From NCBI RefSeq assembly GCF_003032475.1, contig NZ_CP028369.1, forward strand, positions 5,146,001 through 5,210,000: a DNA stretch of 64,000 bases, given 5' to 3'. The position numbers were made by a program, and so were the translations under genes. The DNA comes from Streptomyces sp. P3. Its GTDB lineage: Bacteria; Actinomycetota; Actinomycetes; Streptomycetales; Streptomycetaceae. Shown here piece by piece: positions 43,858 to 53,532 of this stretch. The notes under the pieces were generated by a model. The model ran no database searches. It had not been told where the DNA came from and saw only the letters and a program-made list of their open reading frames with translations. Each line of letters opens with the position of its first letter. The stretch's first letter is position 1.

Positions 43858-45924
43858 CTACAGGGCGCGTGCCACGAGCAGCGCCACGTCGTCGTGGTCG
43901 TCGGGATGGCGCAGGCCGTACAGCAGGAGGTCGCAGATCTCCTCGAGCGGCCGGTGCGGCTCGTCCAGGAAACCGAGAAGGACCGCCAGACGGTCGTCGA
44001 TGGGGTGCTGCCGGGTCTCGACGAGGCCGTCCGTGTAGAGGACCAGAAGGTCGCCGCAAGTCAGCGTGGTCGTGGTGGTCTCGAAGGGGACGCCGCCGAC
44101 GCCGAGCGGGGCCCCGGACGGCAGCTCGAGCAGCGTCGCCGGACGCCCCGGCCCGGCCAGCGCGGGCGGCATGTGCCCCGCGTTGGCGATCCGGCACTGC
44201 CCGCTGCCGGGGTCGTACACGGCGTAGAGGCAGGTGACGATGTAGTGCTCCAGATCGCAGGTGATCTTGTCCAGGTGCTGGAGCACGGCGCCGGGTTCGA
44301 GGTCGAGGTCCGCGTAGGCGCAGGTCGCGGTGCGCAGCCGGCCCATGGTGGCGGCCGCGTCGATGCCGTTGCCCATGACGTCCCCGACGACCAGCGCGGT
44401 CTTGTCGTCGGCCAGCGGGATGACGTCGTACCAGTCGCCGCCGACCTCGCTGGTGGCCTGGGCAGGCTGGTAACGGGAGGCGAGGTCGAGGCCCAAGTGG
44501 TGGGGCGGGTGCTCCGGCAGCAGACTCCGCTGCAGGGTGAGGGCGGTGTTGCGCACGCTCTCGAACCAGCGGGCGTTGTCGATGGCCACGGCCGCCCGGC
44601 CGGCCAGCTCGACGGCGAGGAGGACGTCGTCCTCGTCGAACGGAAGCGGGTTGCGGGTGCGCTTGAGGTCGAGGGCGCCGAGCACCTCGCCGTGGGCGAT
44701 CAAGGGCACGGCGAGATACGAGTGCACCCCGGCGCGGGCCAGCAGGGAGCCTGCCTCGGCGTCCCGGGCGATGCGCGGCAGGTCCTGTTCGCCGACATGA
44801 CTCACCAGGACCGGCCGGCCGGTGTGCACGCACAGGGTGACCAGCTGGTCGCCCTGGTAGGCGGCCACGTCGCCCGGCGGGTCGGCGGCACGCAGCGCCA
44901 CGGTGGGATGCGCCGCCTTGAGCGCGAGAGCGCGGAAGAGCTCGGGCCCGTCGTCCGGCCGGCGGGCGCGGCGGCAGGCCAGCGCGGAGTCCAGGACGTC
45001 CACGGCGACCACGTCGGCGAGCTGGGGCACCGCCACCTCGGCCAGCTCTCGCGCGGTCTGCTCCACCTCCAACGTGGTGCCGACCCGTGTGGAGGCCTCG
45101 GCGACGAGGGCGAGGCGGCGGCGGGCCCGGTCGGCCTCCGCTGCCACCCGGTGCCGCTCGGTCACGTCGACGACCGAGGCGGCCGCGCCCAGCACCCGCC
45201 CGCCGGGGTCCTCCAGACGGTAGAACGACAGCGACCAGGCATGCTCGTGATCGGGGTCGGTCCGCGGCCTGCCCACGTGGTACTGGTCGAGGAGCGGAGT
45301 GCCGGTCGTCAGCACCTGGCGCAGCGCGGACTCGATGGTGTCGACGTCGGGCAGCGGCAGGGTCTCCCGCAGTCGCCGGCCCACGTGGTCCTCGGCGGGG
45401 ACGCCGTCGATGCGCTCGAGCGCCGGGTTGACCAGGAGATACCGCAGGTCGGGGTCGAGCAGCGCCAGCCCGATGGGGGACTGGTTGATCAGCCGTTCGC
45501 ACAGCGCCAGGTCGGTCTCGACGCGCTGCAGCAGTTCGTGGTCCGCGGCGATGCCCAGGGCGTAGACGTCCCCGAGATCGTCCTGGAGCCGCATGTTGCG
45601 GAACTCCATGAGGCGGCTGCTGCCGTCCTTGTGCCGGATGGGGAAGGCGCCGGCCCAGCTCCGGCCGGTCTCCAGTACCTCCGTGAACAGTCTCACCACG
45701 GACTGCAGGTGCTCGGGGTGGATGAACAGCCGTGCCGCGTACTTGCCGAGGGCCTCCTGCGCGGTGTAGCCGAACAATTCCTCCGCCTGCGGCGTCCAGA
45801 ACACGATGCGTCCCTCGGCGTCGACGACCATCGCGGAGACGCTCAGCACGTCCAGCAGACCGGTCGGCGGGGGCGCCTCCCGGCCGTACGCGGTCCCGTC
45901 GGACCGGATGGGTTCGGCTGTCAT
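43858..45924 (-). CDS. SpoIIE-type PP2C phosphatase with PAS, PAS and GAF domains
   Basis: A 688-residue soluble phosphatase. PAS domains lie at about 20-130 and 135-260 (RIVFWTPQAEELFGY, INQSPIGLALLDPDLRYLLVN), GAF at about 285-450 (YLAVPLIAHGEVLGAL), and SpoIIE/PP2C at about 465-685. Metal residues are intact: VGGDWYDVIPLADD, VVGDVMGNGID, LYTDGLVETR, DDHDDVALLV. Unlike its divergent neighbour it has no C-terminal ATPase domain. It would dephosphorylate a STAS protein in a partner-switching pathway, with the PAS/GAF region sensing a ligand or redox state. The ATG at 45924 is behind GGGAGGAGGA. Its architecture is shared with the head-to-head gene at 46197, suggesting duplication. Confidence 0.9.
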   Translation of the reverse strand: MTAEPIRSDGTAYGREAPPPTGLLDVLSVSAMVVDAEGRIVFWTPQAEELFGYTAQEALGKYAARLFIHPEHLQSVVRLFTEVLETGRSWAGAFPIRHKDGSSRLMEFRNMRLQDDLGDVYALGIAADHELLQRVETDLALCERLINQSPIGLALLDPDLRYLLVNPALERIDGVPAEDHVGRRLRETLPLPDVDTIESALRQVLTTGTPLLDQYHVGRPRTDPDHEHAWSLSFYRLEDPGGRVLGAAASVVDVTERHRVAAEADRARRRLALVAEASTRVGTTLEVEQTARELAEVAVPQLADVVAVDVLDSALACRRARRPDDGPELFRALALKAAHPTVALRAADPPGDVAAYQGDQLVTLCVHTGRPVLVSHVGEQDLPRIARDAEAGSLLARAGVHSYLAVPLIAHGEVLGALDLKRTRNPLPFDEDDVLLAVELAGRAAVAIDNARWFESVRNTALTLQRSLLPEHPPHHLGLDLASRYQPAQATSEVGGDWYDVIPLADDKTALVVGDVMGNGIDAAATMGRLRTATCAYADLDLEPGAVLQHLDKITCDLEHYIVTCLYAVYDPGSGQCRIANAGHMPPALAGPGRPATLLELPSGAPLGVGGVPFETTTTTLTCGDLLVLYTDGLVETRQHPIDDRLAVLLGFLDEPHRPLEEICDLLLYGLRHPDDHDDVALLVARAL

Positions 45925-46056
45925 CGCGGATCCTCCTCCCGCACCTCCATGCTGCCCCTCATCCGGCGCGCCCGGTAGCGGGGCCCCGTCCGCCTGCCCA
46001 CGGCGCGGGCCGCCCGTGCCGTGGGGGCACCGCGGAGCGCGGGCGCGTCGGCGCGC

Positions 46057-46135
46057 TGCCGCCGGGGCGAGGAGGGTCTCGGGGTGCGGTGCCGCCGGGG
46101 CGAGGGGGGCCGGGCGGTGCGGTGCCGCCGGGGCG
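46057..46135. repeat. 33-bp tandem repeat between divergent phosphatase genes
   Basis: The core TGCCGCCGGGGCG recurs at 46057, 46090 and 46123, exactly 33 bp apart, with similar flanks (GAGG and GCGGTGC). It lies in the 272-bp gap between two head-to-head phosphatase genes, so it could vary in number and affect promoter spacing. Confidence 0.8.
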
Positions 46136-46196
46136 CGGCGACGCCGTGCGCATCGGGCGGACAAGCAGCACCATGGTCCTGTAGAGGACGGCACCC

Positions 46197-48659
46197 ATGG
46201 ATCCAGCGCGAGAAGTCTCCGAGGCCCCGACGCCCGCGGGACCACGCGATCTCCTCGACGCGTCCACCGACGCGGCGGCGATCGTGACCGCGGACGGCGT
46301 CGTGCTCGCCTGGACGAGAGGCGCGCAGGCACTGCTCGGCCACCCGGCGTCCGAGGTCGTCGGCCGTTTCGCCGGACGTCTGGTGGCGATGCCGCGGGAC
46401 CCGGCGCGAGTGGCGGCGGTCGCGGCCCGGTGCCGCGCGGGAAGGGGATGGAGCGGCCAGCTCACGGCACGCCACCACGACGGCCGCTCCGTCGACGTGG
46501 CCCTGCGTGTCTCCGCGTCCTTCCGGATCGGCGTGGACGAGTGCTTTCTGCTCTCGGCACGCGAGCAGAGCCGGCAGTGGACGGTGGGGCAGTCCGTCCT
46601 CGACGGGTTCCTCATCCGCTCCCCGATCGGGATGGCGGTGCTGGACCTGGAACTGCGTTACGTGTGGCTGAACGACACGCTGGAGCGCCTCGGCGGCGTG
46701 CCCCGTGCCCAGCGTCTGGGGCGACGGCTGAGCGAGTTGCTGCCCGGCCTCCAGGCGGACGCCATAGAGGGCCTCATGCGCAAGGTCCTGAAGACCGGAA
46801 CCCCGGTCAACGACTACGAGTACCTCGGGTGGAGCTGGGCCGATCCGCACCGCCGGCGCGCCTACTCCACGTCCTTCTTCCCGCTGGTCGGCTCCGACGA
46901 CCTGGTCACCGGGGTCTGCTACATGGTGCAGGACGTCACCGAGCGGTGGTCCGCCCGTCGGCTGCTGTCGCTGGTCAACGAGGCCTGGGCGCGCGTCGGC
47001 ACGACCCTCGACGTCGTGCGCACCGCCCAGGAACTCGCCGACTTCGCCGTCCCGCGGCTCGCGGACTTCGTCATCGTCGACCTGCTGGAGCCGGTCCTCA
47101 GCACCGAGGGACACGGCACGTGGCTCACCGACGCCGGGCCCGCCCCGGCCAGGCCCGTGATGCGCCGGGCCGGCCTCAGTTCGGTGCGCGAGGGCTGCCC
47201 CGAGGCCGTGGCCCGGCTGGGGGAACGGGTGGACTTCCTGCCCCCGCCGCACGACGCGAAGCTGCTCATCGACGGCGAGCCCATCCTGCTTCCCGTCCTC
47301 GACCCCACCGACGAACTGTGGCTCGCCGAGCAGCCCGAGAGGGCCGCGACGATCCGCAGGTTCGGGCTGCACTCCCTCATCTCCGTGCCGATGCGGGCAC
47401 GCGAGACCGCGCTGGGTCTCGCCACGTTCGTCCGGTCGCTCAACCCCGTCTCGTTCGGCCCCGACGACGTCCTGCTGGCCCGGGAGCTGGTGGCCCGGGC
47501 GGCGCTGTGCGTCGACAACGCCCGCCGCTACACGCGGGAGCACACGGCGGCCGTCACCCTGCAGCGCAGTCTGCTGCCGCACGCCCTGGCGGGCGGAACG
47601 GCCGTGGAGGTGGCCTCCTGCTATCAGCCGGCGGACCCCACGGACGGCGTGGGCGGCGACTGGTTCGACGTGATCCCGCTGTCCGGGGCCCGGGTGGGGC
47701 TGGTGGTCGGCGACGTGGTGGGGCACGGCATCGCGGCCGCGGCGGCGATGGGCCGGCTGCGCACCGCCGTGCAGACCCTCGCCGACATGGAGATGCCGCC
47801 GGACGAGCTGCTGGCCCATCTCGACGATCTCGTGCTCCGGCTGAGCACGGAACGCACCGACGACCCGGCGGCCCAGCAGGGCACCACCGCCTTCCTCGGC
47901 GCGACCTGTCTGTACGGCGTCTACGACCCGGTCACCCGGCGGTTCACCATGGCCCGGGCCGGGCATCCGCCGCCCGTCGTCGTCACCCCCGACGGCCGGG
48001 TGTCCTTCCCGGAGCCGCCGGCCGGGCCTCCGCTGGGACTCGGCGGGATGGCGTTCGAGGCCGCCGAGATCACCCTCGCCGAGAACAGCCTGATCGGCCT
48101 CTACACCGACGGCCTCGTCCAGGGGGCCGACCACGACATGGAGCTGGGCATGTCCCGGCTCGGCGAGGTGCTGGCCCGGCCCGACGCCGACCTGGACGCG
48201 CTCTGTACGTCGGCGGTCCGCCGGCTGGTGCCGACGCCGCAGGCCGACGACGTGGCCCTGCTGCTGGCGCGCACCCACGCCCTGGAAGCCGAGCACGTCG
48301 TCTCCTGGGACGTGCCCGCCGACCCGGCCGCCGTCTCCGGGATCCGAGCCCTGGCCACCCGCCAGGTGGAGGCCTGGGGCCTGACGGACCTCGCCATGAC
48401 GTCCGAGCTCATCGTGAGCGAGCTGGTCACCAACGCCGTGCGCTACGCGACCCCGCCCATCCGGCTTCGGCTTCTCCGTGACGCCCGACTGACCTGTGAG
48501 GTGACCGACGCCAGCAGTACGGCCCCACGGCTCAAGCACGCCCGGATCACGGACGAGGGCGGGCGCGGCCTCTTCCTGGTGGCCCAGCTCGCCCACCGCT
48601 GGGGCACCCGGTACACGGCCGACGGAAAGGTCATCTGGGCGGAGCAGGAGATCCCCTGA
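46197..48659 (+). CDS. SpoIIE-type PP2C phosphatase with PAS, PAS, GAF and HATPase domains
   Basis: An 820-residue soluble regulator. PAS domains lie at about 20-125 and 135-255 (LIRSPIGMAVLDLELRYVWL), GAF at about 265-445, SpoIIE/PP2C at about 460-695, and an RsbW-like ATPase at about 705-820. PP2C residues are intact (VGGDWFDVIPLSG, VVGDVVGHGIAA, LYTDGLVQGA, QADDVALLLA), as is the N-box (LIVSELVTNAVRYA). Phosphatase and kinase-like domains in one chain could act on the same STAS protein in opposite ways or hold a sigma factor. The ATG at 46197 has AGAGGA upstream. It is divergent from the similar phosphatase at 45924. Confidence 0.9.
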   Translation: MDPAREVSEAPTPAGPRDLLDASTDAAAIVTADGVVLAWTRGAQALLGHPASEVVGRFAGRLVAMPRDPARVAAVAARCRAGRGWSGQLTARHHDGRSVDVALRVSASFRIGVDECFLLSAREQSRQWTVGQSVLDGFLIRSPIGMAVLDLELRYVWLNDTLERLGGVPRAQRLGRRLSELLPGLQADAIEGLMRKVLKTGTPVNDYEYLGWSWADPHRRRAYSTSFFPLVGSDDLVTGVCYMVQDVTERWSARRLLSLVNEAWARVGTTLDVVRTAQELADFAVPRLADFVIVDLLEPVLSTEGHGTWLTDAGPAPARPVMRRAGLSSVREGCPEAVARLGERVDFLPPPHDAKLLIDGEPILLPVLDPTDELWLAEQPERAATIRRFGLHSLISVPMRARETALGLATFVRSLNPVSFGPDDVLLARELVARAALCVDNARRYTREHTAAVTLQRSLLPHALAGGTAVEVASCYQPADPTDGVGGDWFDVIPLSGARVGLVVGDVVGHGIAAAAAMGRLRTAVQTLADMEMPPDELLAHLDDLVLRLSTERTDDPAAQQGTTAFLGATCLYGVYDPVTRRFTMARAGHPPPVVVTPDGRVSFPEPPAGPPLGLGGMAFEAAEITLAENSLIGLYTDGLVQGADHDMELGMSRLGEVLARPDADLDALCTSAVRRLVPTPQADDVALLLARTHALEAEHVVSWDVPADPAAVSGIRALATRQVEAWGLTDLAMTSELIVSELVTNAVRYATPPIRLRLLRDARLTCEVTDASSTAPRLKHARITDEGGRGLFLVAQLAHRWGTRYTADGKVIWAEQEIP

Positions 48660-48759
48660 CCGCGGGGGACGAGCGCGACGGGGCCGGTCCGACGGCCGGC
48701 AGGGGAGGAGCGGGAAGGCAGGGGGGAGGCGGGTGCCCTGATGCCCGCGGGCCGCCGGG

Positions 48760-49701
48760 TCAGTGCAGCGCGCGGTCGCGCCAGTACCGGAAGTCGCGGG
48801 TGGCGTCGGGGGCGAGGCTCCAGGGGTGCGGGGTCATCCGGCGGCCGAGACGGCGGAAGACGGGGGCCGCGTCGTCGGCCCGCTTCATCCTCGTCAGCGT
48901 GAACGCGAGCAGGTTGAGGTCGGCGAGCGCCTCGGCGTGCGGCGCGGCGGCCGTGCGGAACCAGTGGGTCAGGGCGTGGTCCGCCTCGGCGGCCGCCTGC
49001 CGTTCGTACCAGTGCCCGTCGGCCGCGAACGCGATGGTGACGTCCCCGGACGTCCGGTGCGTGACCAGTTCGATCCTGGCGGCGAGGGGCAGGAGGGCCA
49101 CCGGTGACCCGTACGGCGCCTGGCTCGCGCACCGCTCCGCGAAGTCGAGCATCTCCATGAGCGTTCCGTGGCCGCGGGGCGACAGATGGTCCAGCATCCG
49201 GTGGCAGGCGGTCCGGTTCCACGGATCGCGGGCGACCGCCTCGGTCCACACCGGGAAGACCGAGCGCGTCGGGGCGCCGCAGGAGGTCATCAGCGACAGG
49301 AGGGCGAGCCACGGCGTGGGGTCCTCGGGCGCGGCACGGGCCGCCCGCATGCAGTCCTCGTAGCGTTCCCGCGGGTCCGCCCGGTCGTCGTCCGCCGCCC
49401 GGGCGGCCCGCGCACAGGCCCGTACCACGAGCGCGTCGGGGTCCTGCGGGCGGTCCTTGAACCAGCGGTCGGCGACCACCGGCGGGAGCGCCCGGGCGAG
49501 CACCCGGACGCGGTGCACCCGGCGGTCCCAGTCGCGGCCCGTGCTCCGCAGCAGTTCGGCGGCGGGCGCCCACGACGGGCGGCTCGCCCCGGTGGCGAGG
49601 CCGTGCATCTGCTGCGCGGGGCGCAACTCGGCGAGGACGCGGTGCAGGGGGAGGTCGTCGAGCTCAGGGCCCACGACCACGGGGGTTCGGCGTCGCAGCA
49701 T
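48760..49701 (-). CDS. Conserved-looking helical protein of unknown function
   Basis: I do not recognise this 313-residue soluble protein. It is alpha-helical, rich in Arg and Ala, with tetratricopeptide-like stretches (EDPTPWLALLSLMTSCG, DPWNRTACHRMLDHLSPRG, HAEALADLNLLAFTLTRMKR) and a Trp-rich C-terminus (DFRYWRDRALH). No catalytic motif, signal or membrane segment is seen. The start at 49701 (MLRRRTPVVVG) lacks a clear ribosome site; 49758 is the longer alternative. Codon use is like the neighbours. Confidence 0.7.
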   Translation of the reverse strand: MLRRRTPVVVGPELDDLPLHRVLAELRPAQQMHGLATGASRPSWAPAAELLRSTGRDWDRRVHRVRVLARALPPVVADRWFKDRPQDPDALVVRACARAARAADDDRADPRERYEDCMRAARAAPEDPTPWLALLSLMTSCGAPTRSVFPVWTEAVARDPWNRTACHRMLDHLSPRGHGTLMEMLDFAERCASQAPYGSPVALLPLAARIELVTHRTSGDVTIAFAADGHWYERQAAAEADHALTHWFRTAAAPHAEALADLNLLAFTLTRMKRADDAAPVFRRLGRRMTPHPWSLAPDATRDFRYWRDRALH

Positions 49702-49764
49702 GGCCGTCCGGGGGAGGGGAGGGGGAGGGAGGGGAACCGTCGGACAAGAGTTGCCCACACACGC

Positions 49765-49829
49765 CGGACGGTTGACAGACTCACCCGTCGTCGACGCCGG
49801 GCGGTTGACGGACTCCCCGTCGTCGCCCG
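49765..49829. repeat. Imperfect 33-bp direct repeat upstream of 49701 gene
   Basis: Two copies start at 49765 (CGGACGGTTGACAGACTCAC) and 49798 (CGGGCGGTTGACGGACTCCC), and each ends in CGTCGTCG. Each carries TTGAC, so each could be a -35 element. They lie in the gap between the gene starting at 49701 and the FUSC gene ending at 49909. Confidence 0.7.
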
Positions 49830-49908
49830 TACGGGCGCTCCGTCCACCGCCTCTCGGGTACCCGGTCCCGCACGGCGCGAGAGCGCGACTTCCGGGGCGG
49901 TACGCCGG

Positions 49909-51102
49909 TCAGTCCTGGACGAGCTGATCGGCCAGCCGGTGGGCCTGGGCCAGCAGCGCTCCGTACGTCAACAGCGCGTCGGGGTCGTCCCGCACGGCGC
50001 CCGGAAGCCGTCGGCGGAACGCGTCGAGCAGGTGGTGCAGCTCCTCGACCGCCTCGCGGAGCTCGTCGGCGGCGGCGGCGTCATGGCCGGCCGGCGTGAA
50101 GCGCGCGCTGCCGTAGAGCGCCACGGCGTGGGCGGTGCGGTGCAGGAAGTCCGCGTACGGACGGGCGATCTCCGCGGCCGGCTGTGCGGCCTTGCTGCCG
50201 TGGTCCACGGCCTCCCACACCGTCCGGGTCACGCCGGCGGTGTGCACGGCGATGTAGTCGAGCACGACCACGGCGTCGCCGTACGGCTTGTCGGGCTGCG
50301 CCGCGGCGTACAGGCGTCGGCCGCGCGGGTTCCCCCGCATGCTCTCCGTGCCGCGGCCGATCGCCGACCGCGCCTGGTCCACCAGACGGCCCAGACGCAG
50401 GGCGCGCGCATGCCACTCGGCGGCCGCCCGGTCGTCCCACTCGCCGTCGGCCAGCCCGTCGGCCACCGCGTCGAGGATCTCCCGCGCCTCACGGACCGCG
50501 TCCTCCAGCGCGGTGCGCGTGTCGCGCAGATAGAGGGGCGGACGGACCAGCGCGTTCACCGCGACGCCGACCGCCGCGCCGAAGACCGCCTCCGCGACCC
50601 GGGCCGCCGACGAGGCGATCGTGACCTGGCCGCCGGTCAGCACGAAGAGCGCGCCGGTGGCCGCGTACACGCCCTGACTGCCCAGACGGTGCCACTGCCC
50701 GAGGAGCAGCACCGCCGGCAGGACCAGGGCCATCGTGACCATCGTGCCGTCCAGCAGCAACGCCACCGCCGTGGCCACCACGGTGCCCGCCGCGATCGCC
50801 GCGAGCTGCTGCAGACCGTGTGCCACCGACCGGTACACCGTCGCCTCCACCAGCACGACCGCCACCCACGGCGCCACGAACGCCATGGGCGCCGCGAGCC
50901 ACCAGCCCGCCACCGCCCAGGCCACCCACGCGGCCAGCGCGGCCTTGCCGGCCTGCGCCACGAGATCCCGTTCGCGGCCCGGCCCGGCCCACGCCCGGCG
51001 AGCGGTCCGCACGAGGTTCCCGCCGCTCAGCCGTACCGCCCGCACCAGTCGAGTCGGCCATGCCGCCTGCGGTGCCCGTGTCGTCGCGTGAGTCCACTCC
51101 AT
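49909..51102 (-). CDS. FUSC / aromatic acid exporter-family membrane protein
   Basis: A 397-residue membrane protein of the FUSC/ArAE_1 (DUF939) type. Four to six helices occupy about 48-185 (AALAAWVAWAVAGWWLAAPM, AAIAAGTVVATAVALLLDGT, VYAATGALFVLTGGQ, AVFGAAVGVAVNALVRPPLY), followed by a helical cytoplasmic domain to the end. Relatives export aromatic carboxylic acids or are uncharacterised. It is divergent from the membrane protein gene at 51310. The start at 51102 lacks a strong ribosome site. Confidence 0.85.
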   Translation of the reverse strand: MEWTHATTRAPQAAWPTRLVRAVRLSGGNLVRTARRAWAGPGRERDLVAQAGKAALAAWVAWAVAGWWLAAPMAFVAPWVAVVLVEATVYRSVAHGLQQLAAIAAGTVVATAVALLLDGTMVTMALVLPAVLLLGQWHRLGSQGVYAATGALFVLTGGQVTIASSAARVAEAVFGAAVGVAVNALVRPPLYLRDTRTALEDAVREAREILDAVADGLADGEWDDRAAAEWHARALRLGRLVDQARSAIGRGTESMRGNPRGRRLYAAAQPDKPYGDAVVVLDYIAVHTAGVTRTVWEAVDHGSKAAQPAAEIARPYADFLHRTAHAVALYGSARFTPAGHDAAAADELREAVEELHHLLDAFRRRLPGAVRDDPDALLTYGALLAQAHRLADQLVQD

Positions 51103-51309
51103 GGCACATCAAGTGCCACACCAGGCCCGCAACGCACCTACCGTGCGCGACGTCACAGCGCACTGTCCGGGAACAACCGCCGTGCCGTCACCCGGCGTGC
51201 TGTCAACGAGTTCACGCCCGACCGTGATCCCCATGTGATCGGTGCCGCGTAGTCTCCAGCCGACCGGGGGACTCGACTCACGGGCGTTCGACCAGTACGG
51301 GGGACACAC

Positions 51310-52473
51310 ATGACACATCGGCGTGCGGCGATACCTGCGGTGACGGGCGGGGTGCTGCTCACGGCGCTCCTGTGGTGGGCCGGGGCGAGCACCGAGGCCC
51401 TGCACCTGCAGGGCGCCACCGACGTGCTGGGCGGCCGGCTCGTCGCCGAACTCCAGCAGTGGCTCGCCCCCTGGTCGTACGACCCCGCGGCGTCGGTCCG
51501 GTTCGGCTCCGGCGCGCTCGGCGAGATCGGGGACCCTGCCGGTGGCGACGCCACCCGCTATCTGTCCCTGTACGAAACGGCGTTGCAGATCCGGTTCGCC
51601 GCGGTCTTCGTCTTCTTCGTGCCGGGGGCGATGCTCCTGGTCCGCCGGCTGCCGCCGGTCGACGGCCGGCTGCCGGCCGCGCTGCTCGCGCTGTGGGGCT
51701 GGGGAGTGGTGGCCGGGACGCTGGCGGTGACCGTCTCCGCGCCGTGGCTGATCGCCTCGCGGGGACGTGGCAGTTACCGCTTCCTCCCGCAACTGGCGGG
51801 CGTGATCTCCTCCGGGCGGCAGATGCTGGTGGTGACCTCACTGCTCGCGTCGCTGGCGACGGTCCTCGTCGCGCGGGTGATCGCGAGGAGCGCGGATCCG
51901 CTGCCGCGTGCGGCCGTCCCGGCGCGTGCGGCCCGGCTGGCCGCCACTGTCGGGACGGCGGTGATCGCGCTGTCCCTGGTGGTCCTCTCGTACCAGTCGG
52001 TCGCCGCCGAACTGCAGACGTCCTTCTCGGGCGGCGGGCTGCTCTCCGAACCGGGTGACCTCCTCCGCCAGTGGCTGCTTCTCGGCGCCTGGTCCGCTCC
52101 GGCGGGAGTGTCGTTCGGGGACTGGCTCCTGTACCGGGCCGTGGACGTCCTGCTGCTCGCCCTGGTGTGGACGGCGCTGCGGCGGCTGCCCGCGATGCTG
52201 ACGCGGGTGACGGTCCCGGCGATGGCGGTGGCCACGGTGTGCTTGACCGTGGTCGGACTCCTGGCGAGTCAGCTGCTGCGGGTCGCGCTGGACGGGTCGA
52301 CCCTGAAGTGGGACCTGATGTACCTGTCCGCGGGCATCGGCGACGGAGTCCCGGCAGCCCTCGTCTGGGGCCTGACGGCGGGAGCCGCGGCCACCGTGAC
52401 CCTGCGGACGGCCGGGGGACGCGGGCCGGCCGTGGACGCGGCGGCCGAGGAACCGGAACCCGCCCGGCCGTGA
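51310..52473 (+). CDS. Polytopic membrane protein of unknown function
   Basis: I do not recognise this 387-residue protein. It has about eight hydrophobic segments (for example VTGGVLLTALLWWAGAST, FAAVFVFFVPGAMLLVRRLP, LLALWGWGVVAGTLAVTVSA, AVIALSLVVLSYQSVAAE, VATVCLTVVGLLASQLLR). Between the first and second lies an extracytoplasmic loop of about 60 residues with AELQQWLAPWSYDPAASVRFG. There is no transporter motif. The C-terminus is acidic. It is possibly a streptomycete-specific protein. Confidence 0.75.
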   Translation: MTHRRAAIPAVTGGVLLTALLWWAGASTEALHLQGATDVLGGRLVAELQQWLAPWSYDPAASVRFGSGALGEIGDPAGGDATRYLSLYETALQIRFAAVFVFFVPGAMLLVRRLPPVDGRLPAALLALWGWGVVAGTLAVTVSAPWLIASRGRGSYRFLPQLAGVISSGRQMLVVTSLLASLATVLVARVIARSADPLPRAAVPARAARLAATVGTAVIALSLVVLSYQSVAAELQTSFSGGGLLSEPGDLLRQWLLLGAWSAPAGVSFGDWLLYRAVDVLLLALVWTALRRLPAMLTRVTVPAMAVATVCLTVVGLLASQLLRVALDGSTLKWDLMYLSAGIGDGVPAALVWGLTAGAAATVTLRTAGGRGPAVDAAAEEPEPARP

Positions 52474-52650
52474 GGGAGCGCGCGGTTTGGCGAACAGGAG
52501 CCGGAACGCCGTGAGGTCACGTGCCGGCCGCCGGACAACGCACCCCGGCCGTGACGTGACGTGCAGACCCCGGAGGCCTGCCGTATCCGGTCCCTCGGCA
52601 CACGGCGGCCGGGGCGGCCCGGTGGCTGCTCTCCGGCCCGGCCGGCGCGG

Positions 52651-53532
52651 TCACCGCGGCCGCAGCCGGTAGAACTCGGTCGCGGTGTCGGCGAGGATGG
52701 CCCGGGTCTCCGTCGCGGAGCAGTCGCGCAGCAGCTCCTCGACGGTGGCCGCCCAGGCGTTCCAGCCGCCGGCGACGACGCAGACCGGCCAGTCGGAGCC
52801 GAACATGAGCCGTCCCGGGCCGAAGGCGGAGAGCAGCACGTCCCACACAGGACGGATGTCAGCGATGTCCCACTTCTCGCGGTCGGCTTCGGTGACCAGG
52901 CCCGACACCTTGCACCGGACCTGTGTGTGGCAGGCCAGCCGGCGGATCCGCCGTTCCCAGTCACCCAGGTCGCCGGCCGCGATCGGCGGCTTGCCCGCGT
53001 GGTCGAGGACCAGCGGCAGGCCGGGCACGCGCTCGGCGAGCCGGATCGCCTGGGGCAGTTGGTGGTCGCGGATCAGCACGTCGTAGCCGAGCCCCTTGTC
53101 GCGCACCGTGCGCAACCCCGACTCCACGACGGGCCGTTGCAGCCAGCCGGAGTCCGGCTCGCCCTGGACGAGGTGGCGCACGGCCCGCAGATGGGAGCCG
53201 CCGGGTCCGGCGCGCAGCCTGTCGAGGATGTCGCCTATGGCCGGAGAGGCCAGATCCACCCAGCCGACGACGCCGCCGATCAGTGGGTCCCGCTCGGCCA
53301 GGGCGAGCAGTTCGCGCGTCTCGGGGAGGGACGCCACGCACTGGACGACCACGGTCTGCGTCAGGGAGCGGCCCGTGATCGTGCGGGTCGCGGTCGCGCG
53401 CAGATCCCCGATGCCGAAGGAGCGACGGATCGACTCGTGGCCCGGCTCGTCCAGCCAGGGCTGGGACCGCCGGTCGAGATTCCACACATGGTGGTGGGCG
53501 TCGACGAGCCCGGAGCGCGCGTGGTCAGACAC
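52651..53532 (-). CDS. Amidohydrolase, L-fuconolactonase-like (COG3618)
   Basis: A 293-residue TIM-barrel metallohydrolase. It starts with the family signature GLVDAHHHVWNLDRRSQPWL, has VLDHAGKPPI in mid-barrel, and ends with RLMFGSDWPVCVV, which supplies the conserved Asp. COG3618 members open sugar lactones such as L-fucono-1,5-lactone in non-phosphorylated fucose or rhamnose catabolism. The GTG at 53532 overlaps the stop of a 13-codon upstream ORF that has the only strong ribosome site, so translation probably couples to it. A -35/-10 pair lies at 53696-53668. Confidence 0.9.
   Translation of the reverse strand: MSDHARSGLVDAHHHVWNLDRRSQPWLDEPGHESIRRSFGIGDLRATATRTITGRSLTQTVVVQCVASLPETRELLALAERDPLIGGVVGWVDLASPAIGDILDRLRAGPGGSHLRAVRHLVQGEPDSGWLQRPVVESGLRTVRDKGLGYDVLIRDHQLPQAIRLAERVPGLPLVLDHAGKPPIAAGDLGDWERRIRRLACHTQVRCKVSGLVTEADREKWDIADIRPVWDVLLSAFGPGRLMFGSDWPVCVVAGGWNAWAATVEELLRDCSATETRAILADTATEFYRLRPR

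Noticed and set aside
46021..46150. CRISPR-like array
   Set aside because: The 33-bp units are contiguous tandem repeats with no unique spacers and lie in a promoter gap. No cas genes are present.
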